Shown piece by piece: positions 45,051-54,904 of a DNA stretch of 64,000 bases. Within the stretch, counting starts at the first letter, position 1. Every line of letters starts with the position of its first letter. This DNA is from Ornithodoros turicata (taxonomy: Eukaryota > Arthropoda > Arachnida > Ixodida > Argasidae). The position numbers were made by a program, and so were the translations under genes. The stretch is taken from the NCBI RefSeq assembly GCF_037126465.1, contig NC_088201.1, positions 125,798,665 to 125,862,664 of the forward strand, written 5' to 3'. The notes below the pieces were generated by a model that was given only the letters and a program-made list of their open reading frames with translations, had not been told where the DNA came from and did not search any database.

Positions 45051-45054
45051 AAGT

Positions 45055-46217
45055 CGCGGTTACGACAAATGAAAGAAGTTGTGCAGTACTCCGAGTCTGC
45101 GGCGGTCAACCTATTTACGGCCGACAAAGAGGCCGAGAGTTGTTGTAGGTCCTCGACAACTTTACGTGCAGAAGAGCGAAGAGGCACTGGGCAAGAATTT
45201 CCGGACTGCTTTGGTGTACGATGAAAGGAAAGCACGGACCAAGGTGTTGGACATTTGTGGAAGTGCTGATCTGCCGCAGCTAGCAAAGAATGTTAGAAGC
45301 CGCAAGAGAAGTTCCTTAAAGTATTCTACACAGCAAAAACTCACAAAGAAGACACCCCCTTCAGCGCTATAATTTTGGAGAATGGAACCTGGCAAAAATG
45401 TGTGTCGTTTCTGCAGCGTCAGCTCTCTGGTCTCGACGTTCCAGACGTTCCGGTGTTTTCAATTGATGTCGTCGACTTGTTTTACTCACTGCCACACGTC
45501 GATGATACCATTGACCGCTCTGGAGTAATACGGTTCCAGAATAATGCGGGGGTCTCCATTTCAGGGTTCATGGAGCTATTGACACTTTATCACTCTTCGA
45601 CCGTAGTTCGAAACTCTGAATGATTCTACATTCAGAAGAAAGGAACTCTCATCGGATCGTGTGTGTCACCGGTCTTTTGCGAGGTATTCCTGGCTGTTGT
45701 GTACACTCGAAGCATGTTGCGCTCTGCGCTCAACAAGACCTGCGAACATATGATATAGCACAGCTCCCAAGCACAGCTGGAGAAGTTGGCAGTCGGTGGA
45801 TACCAGGACACCCTCATCCACTCCGTGTCGGAAACCACCATCACCGAGATGTGGCAGGCCTCGACCACAGAGAGGGGGTGGCCCGAAGGAAGACCAGTCT
45901 GCATTCCTTATGTACATAAAATATCGTACAACATCAAGGAAGTAGTCTTAAGAGACGGTGTCCCAGTGGTCCCCTCCACTCCGGTCAAGCTTCAAGAACT
46001 ATGCTCTAGAATGACTAACCTCGAGCCACGCCAGGGTTGTGAAGAGGCCTTTCGTTGAATGTGACGTCTTTAGTTTATAAAATCCCTTTGAGCTGTGAGA
46101 AGCGATATATTGGGCAGACTGGAAGGTGCATTAATGTTAGATTATTTGAACATGCGGCTGCGATGAAATACACGCCCAGTTATCACCTTGGAGTACATGT
46201 TTGGAATTGCGGTTGTA
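45055..46217 (+). pseudogene. Penelope-like element, 5' piece (RT with deletion, GIY-YIG start)
   Basis: LTKKTPP, then ILENGTWQKCVSF and SGLDVPDVPVFSIDVVDLFY (45375 onward) are Penelope RT motifs. IQKKGTLIGSCVSPVFCEVF follows a stop at 45621-45623. The reading then jumps to LNKTCEHMI, so the catalytic DD block present in the minus copy is missing here. A second stop lies near 45757. The linker GRPVCIPYVHKISYN leads, after a frameshift near 46055, to the GIY-YIG domain with VYKIPLSC and YIGQTGRCINVRLFEHA (YIG at 46106-46114). A TIR element interrupts it at 46218. Confidence 0.85.
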
Positions 46218-47482
46218 CAGCTTCGTCCAAACTTAACTTGAACACGGCGCCGGCCTGCGGAGCAAGAGGGACGACACCCTAGCGGCTCTAACTGGAATTA
46301 TCGGGAGAGAGCGTTGAGGGCTGTCCTACTCGCATCACAGGGGTGTCCGTCTGAGAACTGGTGCTCCGCTTCGAACGGGCGCTGACTTTTACGTGGATAC
46401 TTGTTATCTGCACATCGTTCCAGTCTGTTCTGGAGATTGCTGCGGGCAATTGAAATCTTCCATCTGAAATCCATCTGATAGTGATTGTCCGCGCCGTTAG
46501 CAACCATCCCAGGCAGCACAATGTACTGAAAGTCGAGTGCAATAGGGGTGGACGTGTAGGTGGAAGGCCTTGAACAGACTCCTCAAACTAAAGCACATTG
46601 ATAAGACGCATACCGTGCACCCTTATTCCACTCGACTTTCAGTACATTGTGCTGCTCGGGATGTCATTGGTATGCGTCATATTGCTGTAGCGGCGTCACA
46701 TTGATTGGAGTTAAGCAATAGAATGAAATCAATGGAATAATAATACACGTAAATGCAATATGCTGGAAAAGATTGTTGCTTAAAGCACTGCATTCCGCGC
46801 CACGCTGTATCATATGTTCGCGATGGCCAGCCAGTTGACAAGCTTGTTCCATTCTCCCAGTGATTCCCCTTGTGTCGCAGTGTGCTAGCGAAGAAGCTAA
46901 ACTAAATAATGTGGAGTAGCCGGCGCTCTTATGAATGCTACCCTTTATTTCTTCAAACAACAACAACGAGGATGAGCAGCTTGCCATACGTCGAAATAAT
47001 TTATGGTAAAGGAAGCCTTGTAGAAGGTCGTAAGAATGGAATTTTCCACGCTACATCACAATGTGGTTACTCGCTCGTATTATTCACGTATTCACTGTCC
47101 ATTACCACTTCTACGCTGCTTCAAGAATAACTCGGGTTCGTTATGCGAGTGAAATTATCTTGTAGCCCCTGAACGCACAAAGCTTCTCCCGCGCAGTTAA
47201 TAGCAAGGAAACGGCAGTTTTGAGGCAACTGATGTTGCTTCACAGCAATCAACGATATCAGGTTGCACAAGGTCACGTAACCACTACAAACAAGTTGAAG
47301 CTTTGCGTCTCCAATCATTGCCCATTCGAAGCGGAGCACCGGTTTTCAGACGGGCACCCCCGTGATGCGAGTAGGACAGCCCTCAACGCTCTCTCCCGAT
47401 AATTCCAGTTAGAGCCGCTAGGGTGTCGCCCCTCTTGCTCCGCAGGCTGGCGCCGTGTTCAAGTTAAGTTTGGACGAAGCTG
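46218..47482. mobile_element. TIR element with 163 bp inverted ends, TA target, 1265 bp
   Basis: Positions 46218-46380 and 47320-47482 are inverted copies beginning CAGCTTCGTCCAAACTTAAC. The uninterrupted Penelope copy reads TTGTACACCG here (minus strand near 44234-44243). Because the site is palindromic, TA, GTAC or TGTACA could each be the duplication; TA with CAG ends fits Tc1/mariner-like elements. The interior has no recognised transposase and holds a 153 bp MITE at 46508-46660. The last base pairs of both TIRs are preserved. Confidence 0.8.
46508..46660. mobile_element. 153 bp MITE, copy A
   Basis: CCCAGGCAGCACAATGTACT continues as GAAAGTCGAGTGCAATAGGG and is mirrored at the right end (terminal GTGCTGCTCGGG). 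The stem is about 45 bp with a ~60 bp loop. AT flanks both sides. A second copy of the same length lies at 53908-54060. It is nested in the TIR element 46218-47482. Confidence 0.8.
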
Positions 47483-47711
47483 TACACCGTTATTTGAACG
47501 CACGTGCACGCTTGCCAAGCATCGAAATCAGACAGTGAGGGAGATACACGAGGCCGTCAACATTTTTCAGCAAGGCCTCGATCGTGTCAGCTCCCCGTCA
47601 ATTGCCTTGTCTTCTCCGGAATTTGATTATCTTACTGAGAGTTGAACAGATAGTTGATAGTGTCGTTTGAGTGTGCTAAACCTGCCGTCATTGCTGTTGA
47701 CGTCATCATAT
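47483..47711 (+). pseudogene. Penelope-like element, middle piece (GIY-YIG C-terminus and 3' UTR)
   Basis: Directly after the TIR element the Penelope reading resumes with CTPLFERTCTLAK and REIHEAVNIFQQGLD, ending at a stop near 47643-47645. The 3' UTR TTGAGTGTGCTAAACCTGCC follows to CATCATAT, where the gypsy element is inserted. The corresponding minus-strand sequence lies at 44012-44240. Confidence 0.85.
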
Positions 47712-47940
47712 TGCCACGTATCGTCTTTGGGGCGACAACACGCAACAACAACAACTGGCAACCAGGCGTCGAACGACGGGCTGGGGCCCGCGACACGTCG
47801 CGCTACATGGCAAGCGGTCGTTCTGGAAGCATCTGCTCTGTCACTCGCATCAATCTCAAGGACGGGCCGACGACCTTGGAGAGGCTTCTGTATTTCTTTC
47901 TCTCCACCGACGCGTGTTTTCTACAATGTTCACCGCTGTG

Positions 47941-47948
47941 TATAAAAG
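47941..47948 (+). promoter_or_regulatory. LTR TATA box
   Basis: TATAAAAG is preserved in both LTRs (also 52700-52707), in the expected position upstream of the presumed R region. Confidence 0.65.
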
Positions 47949-48032
47949 CTTGTGAGCTCCCAGTCGGAGCATTCTTTTACCTTAGTTCTGTCTAAGAGCT
48001 ACCGCTCTTGTGCTAGCGAGCTAAGCAGCTAG

Positions 48033-48038
48033 AATAAA
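48033..48038 (+). promoter_or_regulatory. LTR polyadenylation signal
   Basis: AATAAA in the 5' LTR is AATAGA at 52792-52797 in the 3' LTR, the copy that would be used for 3' end formation. Confidence 0.6.
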
Positions 48039-48091
48039 GCGTTCGCTGATTATTCGCCGTCTCGCTCGTCTGTGTTCATCCGTGACATATC

Positions 48092-48108
48092 TGGTGGAGG
48101 GGCGGGGC
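48092..48108 (+). promoter_or_regulatory. Putative primer binding site
   Basis: TGGTGGAGGGGCGGGGC starts four bases after the LTR. Its first TGG would pair with a tRNA 3' CCA end. The tRNA is not assigned. Confidence 0.45.
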
Positions 48109-48209
48109 AATCCCTGCTCAACGGCCTGGAAGAAAAGCAACGACTGAGTCGAAGACAGCTTGGTCTACCTGCGGAATTCGGCCCATTAGGACCCCCAACC
48201 CGCAAGAAG

Positions 48210-49407
48210 ATGACTACGGAAAGCACCACCCAAACGGCGCAGCCGGTCACCGCGCCTGTCGCCCCTGCACGATCGCCGAAATCATTTACCGGAGTACTAT
48301 GCGACGACGTTGACGACTGGCTCGACCATTTTGAGCGGATCGCTGGGTTTAACAGGTGGGACGACGACCAGAAGCTCGTCAACATCTACTTCTTTCTTGA
48401 CGGGACGGCGCGGACCTGGTTCGAAAACAGGGAGGACTCTTTTACGTCCTGGAAGGTATTTAAAGACAAGCTCCGCAAGGCGTTGACTTTTGAGCAACGA
48501 ACGGAACTCGCCGAACAACTACTCCAGAGTGGGGTTCAGCTACCAAACGAAAGCGTCACCGGCTTCGTTGAAGATGTCCTGCGGCTTTTCAAACGAGCTG
48601 ATCCGAAAGCCTCCGAAGAAAAGAAAGTTCACCGGCTCATGAGAGGTGTGAAAGAGGAGATTTTTCATGCCCTATCCCGTAATCCACCCACGACGACAGA
48701 AGCTTTCTTGACTGAATCCGTCAGGATTGGGAGGGCTTTACTCTCTCGGTCCACCGTCGGACAGCGACCTCAGGACTACCAAGCCTTCACCGCGCCTGCA
48801 GGCTTCGACGTACACTCCCTCAGGTAATTGATCCGAGAGGTGGTTCGGGAAGAAGTTCGAGCTCTCCTCCGCCCAGAAGAAACAGGAGCTCCTATGGCCT
48901 CCATCGGGGCGATAATCAAGGAGAAGGTGCAGCAGGCACTCCAAGCGCCGCCAACCGTCGCCGAGGTACCCAAGCCAACCTACGCGGCCGCACTACGACA
49001 GCCACCACAGGCAGCGCGGTACGGCAACAACTGGGCGCATTCGTGACCCGCCCAACCCACACCACTCAGCTACCCGCCACGCACACAAGGCACTCGCAAG
49101 ACAGACGTATGGCGAACGTCAGGCTTGAGGCCGCTTTGTTACCACAGTGGCGAAGCCAATCACGTCTACAGCCGTTGACCCGTACCGACGACTGGGTCTA
49201 CCCGGATTTTCACCCGACGCCCCCCGCCCTCGGCGCGGTAGTCGCCCCGCCGCAATTGAAGACTATCTACGGCAGCAGAATGCTTCTGCTGGCTCACGAC
49301 GTGACCTGTCCCCGAGCGTCCCCAACCGCAGCAGGTCGCCAGGAAGAGCACGTTCACCGTCACCGACAAGACGACCTGTGTGGCGCAGCCCTAACCGGGA
49401 AAACTGA
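48210..49407 (+). pseudogene. Gypsy-type gag
   Basis: From ATG at 48210 the capsid-like region has DDVDDWLDHFERIAG, the WFENREDSFTSWKVFKDKLR block of retrotransposon gag proteins and VTGFVEDVLRLFKR. In-frame stops lie at 48825-48827 and 49044-49046. A single CCHC zinc knuckle at 49137-49178 is doubly damaged: its second Cys is Ser (49146-49148) and its last position is a TGA, created where a one-base insertion shifts the frame. The Arg/Ser-rich tail continues in the next frame to 49407. The protein would package element RNA; this copy is dead. Confidence 0.8.
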
Positions 49408-49499
49408 AGACTGCAGCTCCGGGAGGTGAAGTTGCGGACCGACGAAAAGTTACAATTCCTTCAACTCGACGAACAGCAACGCAGCACCGCCGCGACGCT

Positions 49500-50336
49500 C
49501 AAAAAATTACCAATAACCTGCGAATACTCATCGACGGCCACGAGACGACCGCGTTAATCAATACCGGCGCCGACGACTCTGTTATAAGTGCTACGTTGGC
49601 TAAGAAGCTCCGCGAGGTGCAAACGAAGTGGGATGAGCCTGACATCAGGACTGCTGGTGGACACGTCGTAACACCGACTGGTCGATGCACGGCAGTCATA
49701 CAAGTGCGCGACATCCAGTACGTCGTCAGCTTCGACGTCCTGCCGAACTGCACACGTGACGTCATCCTCGGAATGGACTTTCTACTTGAAAATAAAGCGG
49801 TCATCGACTTCACCAACGGAGTAATTTTCTTAGAGGAGCCAGAAGGGCAAGACGACGATAATGCGTGGCTGACGCGTATAAGCCCGGAGAAGCGCACAAA
49901 TACGCATGTGGCAACTATAGCAAGTCAGCGGGTCAACCTTCCTCCCTTGTCATCACGTATTATTACTGCTGTGAATGACGCAGCCCCAAATGGCTCACTG
50001 TTGGCCGAAGGAAACATTCATCTCCTCCTACAACGCGGCATCGGGATAGCAAGAGGAATTGTGCCTGTCAGAGACGGAAAAATGCAGCTACTGATTACGA
50101 ACTTTAGCCAGGAACCGCAGCATCTCACAAGTGGCACAAAAATAGCTGTCCTTGCGGACGATTATATCACAACAAGTATTTGTCTCCTGGACAGTGCACG
50201 CGCCGACTGCGCCACAGAACCCCACGACAGCCCGTTCAACGTAAACCCTCAACTAACTGCGGCGCAGAAGCACAACCTTCTGCAAGTACTACAGGCTTTC
50301 AGTGACTGTTTCGCCACTTCGTCCAAAGTGCGATAG
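49500..50336 (+). pseudogene. Gypsy-type pol: protease and spacer to reverse transcriptase
   Basis: RILIDGHETTALINTGADD (about 49521-49577) is a retropepsin active site in which the expected catalytic Asp of D-T-G is Asn (N-T-G at 49557-49565). ILGMDFL near 49768-49788 is the conserved C-terminal protease motif. The frame runs on toward RT through LTAAQKHNLLQVLQAFSDCF and ends at a TAG at 50334-50336. Beyond the stop the same frame continues with HRMPYRVSPKEREAI before a frameshift near 50485. Confidence 0.8.
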
Positions 50337-51166
50337 ACGACGGTGGGAAAGCATCGCATCGTAATCGACGAAGACGTCCGGCCGATTCATCGTATGCCGT
50401 ATCGCGTGTCACCTAAAGAGCGAGAAGCCATCCGAGCACAAGTAGAAGAAATGCTGGACGACGACATTATCCAGCCGTCGACCAGTCGCCGGTAGTACTC
50501 GTGAAGAAAAAAGACGGAACACCCAGGTTCTGCGTCGACTACCGAAAACTCAACGAGGTCACGAAGAAGGACGTTTACCCGTCACCACGCACCGACGACA
50601 CACTCGATCGTCTCCAAAATGCGAATTTCTTCTCCTCCATGGACCTCAAGACGGGGTACTGGCAAGTGGAAGTCGACGAACGCGATCGTGAGAAAACGGC
50701 CTTCGTTACTCCGGATGGGCTTTACGAATTCAAGGTTATGCCGTTCGGCCTCTGCAGAGCTCCAGCTACGTTTCAAAGAGTCATGGACACCGTACTGGCT
50801 AGGTTAAAATGGCAAACCTGCCTTGTGTACCTCGACGATGTCGTCGTCTTCGCAAGAACCTTCGAGGAACAGATAGAACGACTGAAACAAGTTCTCGAGG
50901 CCATCAGAGCTGCGGGATTATCGCTAAAACCTGAAAAATGTCGGTTCGCCTACCAAGAACTCATGTTTCTCGGCCATCTCGTAAGCAGCGACGGCATACG
51001 CCCGGATCCTGAAAAGACAGCGGCTATCGCCAATTACCCTGTTCCTTCTAACGTTAAAGACGTACGAAGCTTCCTTGGTCTATGCGAAGTATCGCCGCTT
51101 CATCCCAAATTTCTCGAAAACCGCGTCACCGCTCAACGCACTGACAAAGGATTGAGCTTCTTTTGA
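50337..51166 (+). pseudogene. Gypsy-type pol: reverse transcriptase
   Basis: In the frame of 50501-51166: KKKDGTPRFCVDYRKLN, FSSMDLKTGYWQVEV (first catalytic Asp), FKVMPFGLCRAPATFQ, and the catalytic YLDDVVVFA near 50828-50854. FLGHLVSSDGIRPDPEK and RSFLGL follow. All signature residues are present. The entrance (frameshift near 50485) and exit (frameshift near 51083) separate it from the protease and RNase H readings. Confidence 0.88.
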
Positions 51167-51640
51167 GTGGTGCGAAGCGCAACAACGGGCCTTCGACGAA
51201 TTAATTACTCGCCTCCAGACTGCACCTGTGCTGGCACACTTCGACCCCAACGCCGAAACGGAAATACACACCGACGCAAGCAATGAAGGTCTCGGGGCAG
51301 TGATGGTTCAACTACAAGACGGCCTCGAACGTGTCATCGCTTAGGCAAGCAGAACGCTATCCAGGGCCGACAAAAACTAGTCGACAACAGAGAAGGAGTG
51401 CCTTGAACTTATATGGGCCATCACGAAGCTGCGTCCCTACTTATACGGACGCCCGTTCAAAGTAGTGAGAGACCATCATGCTCTATGCTGGTTCGCCGGC
51501 CTGAGAGATCCGTCGGGTCCATTAGCACGGTGGAGTCTTCGGCTACAGGAGTACGACGTCACCATCACCTACAAGTCGGGAAGAAAGCACAACGACGCAG
51601 ACTGCTTGTCGAGGGCACCACTCCAGAGAACAGACAGCGG
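51084..51640 (+). pseudogene. Gypsy-type pol: RNase H
   Basis: After the RT frameshift the reading passes RRFIPNFSKTASPL and FEWCEAQQRAFDELI. It reaches EIHTDASNEGLGAVM (catalytic Asp), TTEKECLELIWAI (catalytic Glu) and VVRDHHALCWF. It closes with RKHNDADCLSRAP before integrase. In-frame stops occur near 51151, 51342 and 51378. Confidence 0.8.
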
Positions 51641-52505
51641 CGACGAGATCGGCGACAGTTTCCCGGGCCTCGTCAATGCGACCAGAACAGCACAGCGACC
51701 CAGAACTGAAGTCTCTCATCGACTACTTGCAAACTCGGGCTGGCAACGTCCCTGCCGTCTTCAGACGATCGCTCTCCAGCTTCTCCATATACGTAACGAT
51801 GTCCTCTACAAGCAGAATCACGAGCCACAAAGCGCTACATGGCTACTAGTTGTACCTTCAGGGATGCGCCCGGAAATCCTCGCATCCTGTCATGATGAGC
51901 CACCTTCGGGTCACCTGGGGTACACCAGAACACAGGCCCGCATAAGAGAAAAATACTACTGGCCAAAGCTAGCCAAAGCTGTCCACCAGTACGTGAGAAC
52001 GTGTAGGGAACGTCAACGCCGAAAAACGCCACCAGTGCGTCCGTCTGGATACCTTCAGCCGATTCCGCCGCCGTCGGCACCGTTTGAGCAGATGGGGATG
52101 GACCTACTCGGACCCTTCCCGCGATCGTCTTCCGGAAATCGTTGGATAATCGTGGCGACGGACTACCTAACACGCTACGCCGAGACAAAAGCCCTCCCTC
52201 AAGGGACTGCCGCTGAAGTGGCGAAGTTCTTCGTTGAAAGCATTGTACTCCGGCACGGAGCTCCCACAACCATAATCACCGACAGAGGAACAGCATTCAC
52301 GAGCAGACTCACCCAAGAAATTCTCCGCCTCAGCCATACCGTCCACCACAGAACAACGGCGTATCATTCACAAACAAACGGCCTCACTGAGCGGCAACAC
52401 AAAACTCTTGCCGACATGATTTCGATGTACCATCGACGTAGAGCAAAAGACGTGGGACGAAATACTGCCGTACGTCGCGTTCGCTTACAACACGGCAGTC
52501 CAAGA
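51641..52505 (+). pseudogene. Gypsy-type pol: integrase, C-terminus deleted
   Basis: The zinc-binding HHCC region reads GHLGYTRTQARIREKYYWPK with its second Cys replaced by Arg (CRERQ instead of C-x2-C). The DDE core is complete: MDLLGPFPR, TDRGTAF and NGLTERQH. A frameshift near 52425 moves the reading to PYVAFAYNTAVQETTAG. There the sequence passes straight into the 3' LTR, so the C-terminal integrase domain, polypurine tract and start of the 3' LTR are missing. No env is present. Confidence 0.85.
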
Positions 52506-52846
52506 AACAACAGCAGGCAACGAGCCGTCGAACAACGGGCTGGGGCTCGCGAAACGTCGCGCTACATGGCAAGCGATCCATCTGGAAGCATCTGCTCCTT
52601 CGCTCGCATCAATCTCAAGGACGGACCGACGACCTTGGATAGGCTTCTGTATTTCCTTCTCTCCACCGACGCGTGTTTTCTACAATGTTCACCGCGGTGT
52701 ATAAAAGCTTGTGAGCTCCCAGTCGGAGCATTCTTTTACCTTAATTCTGTCTAAGAGCTACCGCTCTTGTGCTAGCGAGCTAAGCAGCTAGAATAGAGCG
52801 TTCGCCGATTATTCGCTGTATCGCTCGTCTGTTTTCATCCGTGACA
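52506..52846 (+). repeat. 3' LTR, 5'-truncated
   Basis: It aligns with the 5' LTR from about 47772 to its end. The first ~50-60 bp of the LTR are absent. It ends GTGACA and is followed by the ATAT duplication at 52847-52850. Confidence 0.88.
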
Positions 52847-52955
52847 ATATCTTGTAGGTCAGGTTGTTTTTCCATTGCCTGGATTAAATTCGTTAGTTGA
52901 GAGCAAGCTGTTTCTGTTGTGTGTCGCCTTCCTTGTCCGTCGTCCCCTTGGCAGC
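52847..52955 (+). mobile_element. Penelope-like element, 3' terminal piece
   Basis: ATATCTTGTAGGTCAGGTTG followed by the AAGCTGTTTCTGTTGTGTGT block matches, in inverse, the end of the minus-strand Penelope copy (43908-44015). It is the continuation of the 3' UTR interrupted by the gypsy element. Confidence 0.8.
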
Positions 52956-53230
52956 CTAAATGCTTGAGTATTTCGCTGGCGTAGGACATGTGAGTTCTCG
53001 ATGCTTATCTGTGGAGCTGCTTGCCGCTGTTGCCAGTATTTCACGTTTTTTTTTATTTGATGTCACTTCAGCTGAGTAACTTCTACTGCGAGCACGGTGC
53101 ATCGTGTGTGGAAGGTGTTCCCAGAGAAGACGTTCCTGAGGTAAGCGCTGTCCTTGGTTCAAATGTACTCGTAGTACGACTTCGCCAACCGCATTTAAAA
53201 TGAGAAACAGGCTCATTTGTGTACCAGCCG
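52956..53230. other. Flank of the Penelope-like element
   Basis: Nothing coding is recognised. TGCTTGAGTATTTCG at 52965-52979 also occurs near 43848-43862, beside the other Penelope copy. Confidence 0.4.
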
Positions 53231-54085
53231 TAGTGTTTTACATGAAAACGTAACGATCTCCAAGTCTTTTGCTCGGCTCTGCCCCTCCACTGCCCACTTT
53301 CACATGTAGAAGTTGCGCCTGCTGGTGGTAATAAGGGGTCGTGCCGGCAGTAGAATTTTCCTCAGCTGCTAATCTTCTTCTACGCTCCCGTAGTTCTCTG
53401 GATCGCTCGGCACTGGACTTTGGGGGCTTTTTGGGTTCTCCTCGAGTTGCCGTTTCTTCTCATTTACGTTTCCTTCGATTCCGATCATATTTTAGTTTCA
53501 TATATATGCGGACATTCTGGCACAATTTTGATATTTTAACATTGCAAATTTATAAAATTATGGTTATTGTTGCTGAAGCCGATATCGCTGAAGATGAAGA
53601 AGGTATAACCTCTCAAGCGCTTTCCAACGACATCTCTATCGGCGTCCTAGCTTCACGCGTTCGCGAGATAGACTGACTGCAACGTACGCGTAACACTATA
53701 TTTTCGTCTCTCTCGTACGCGCCCGTCACACCCAGAGATTGCGTCAGCCGCCACAATGACCTTGTTAGCTAAAATCTTACACGTGTAAGTTATCTAGATT
53801 TAGCCAGTTAGTTGCTATCGGTTTATTACTCGCGGAGTTATCGCATCATGAAATTCGGCATAATTTCGTTGCATCGTAAATTTTGACTGACCACCAAGCA
53901 GTACCTACCCAAGCAGCAATTTGTACTGAAAGTCGAGTGCAATAGGGGTGGTCGGTGTGTGTCTTATCAGAGTACTTCAGTTTCACGAGTCTGTTCAAGG
54001 CCTTCCACCTACCCGTCCACCCCTATTGCACTCGACTTTCAGTACATTGTGCTGCTTGGGTACAGACGTTTTCACGCAAAAAAAA
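53231..54085 (-). mobile_element. Dispersed 0.75 kb repeat, copy 2 (with nested MITE)
   Basis: On the minus strand it matches copy 1 (36593-37350) over its full length, including the TAGTGTTTTACATGAAAACG end at 53231. A 153 bp MITE lies at 53908-54060. Without the MITE, CGTCTGTA joins GGTACTGC, as CGTCTGTAGGTTCGG does in copy 1. An A-rich run follows the other end. Confidence 0.75.
53908..54060. mobile_element. 153 bp MITE, copy B
   Basis: CCCAAGCAGCA...TGCTGCTTGGG with a ~45 bp stem is the same family and length as 46508-46660. TA flanks both sides (53906-53907 and 54061-54062), and the uninterrupted repeat copy 1 confirms a TA insertion site. Confidence 0.88.
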
Positions 54086-54439
54086 AAAAAAAACAAAACA
54101 AGAAAAACACCAAGTTGTAAAAGCATGGGCACATTTTCGTCAAAATGCGCGTGCTACGGGCTTCAGTGGCAGGATGATGTAAAATGATGTTGAGCTGTTG
54201 AGATGTTGACGTGATGTTGATTTGTATTAAACTGCAAATTCCGTGCAGATGCCACACACACAAAAATTCATTCAGCAGAACGTTAGATAAACCAGAACAA
54301 CGAACGACACGTTCACCTTTCGGTTTCGTCGCCACGTCAGCATGATATACCGCGCTCTGCCGGACATCTCCAGTGCATGTAACCAGGATAACGGTACTGA
54401 GGACCGTTGTAAGATACATTAAAACGCCGACATTTGACG

Positions 54440-54838
54440 TGAAAACGTCTCTAAGTTTGGCCGTGTAGCCAGTTCAACATTTACGATGCAACGAGATTAT
54501 GCCGAATTTCATGATGCGATAACTCGGGAAAGTAATAAACCAATAGCAACCGACTGGCTAAATCCAGATAGCTTACATGTGTGAGATACGAGCTAACGAG
54601 GTCATTGTGGCGGCTGACGAAATCTCTGGATGTGACGGGCGCGTGCGAGAGAGCCGAAAATATAGTGGTACGCGTACGTTGCGGTCAGTCTATCTCGCGA
54701 ACGCATGAAGCTAGGACGCCGATCGAGATGTCGTTGGAAAGCGCTTGAGAGGTGCTACCTGAACTTTAAGGAATATCGACCTTATCGACCTGCAAATCTG
54801 AAATAAATAAAAAATACCAGAACATCAGTATATCTCAA
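54440..54838 (+). mobile_element. Dispersed repeat, copy 3 (truncated)
   Basis: GTGAAAACGTCTCTAAG through ATGCCGAATTTCATGATGCG and GTGACGGGCGCGTGCGAGAG follow copy 1. Similarity stops at 54838, where CAAATCAAATAGAGTTTATT begins. Confidence 0.7.
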
Positions 54839-54904
54839 ATCAAATCAAATAGAGTTTATTGTTAATCAAACAAAATACATACAGTACATATACAGATGGA
54901 GGTC
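54835..54904 (-). mobile_element. LINE 3' end (minus strand)
   Basis: The minus strand reads AACAATAAACTCTATTTGAT with a short GATTT-type tandem tail. That form fits a LINE 3' terminus. It is cut off by a hAT-like end at 54905. Confidence 0.5.

Larger units (their letters stand above)
47712..48087 (+). repeat. 5' LTR of Ty3/gypsy-type element, 376 bp
   Basis: It begins TGCCACG and ends GTGACA (TG...CA). ATAT precedes it at 47708-47711 and also follows the 3' LTR at 52847-52850. It contains TATAAAAG at 47941-47948 and AATAAA at 48033-48038. The part from about 47772 aligns with the 3' LTR, with 19 mismatches counted by eye over about 325 bp. Confidence 0.9.
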
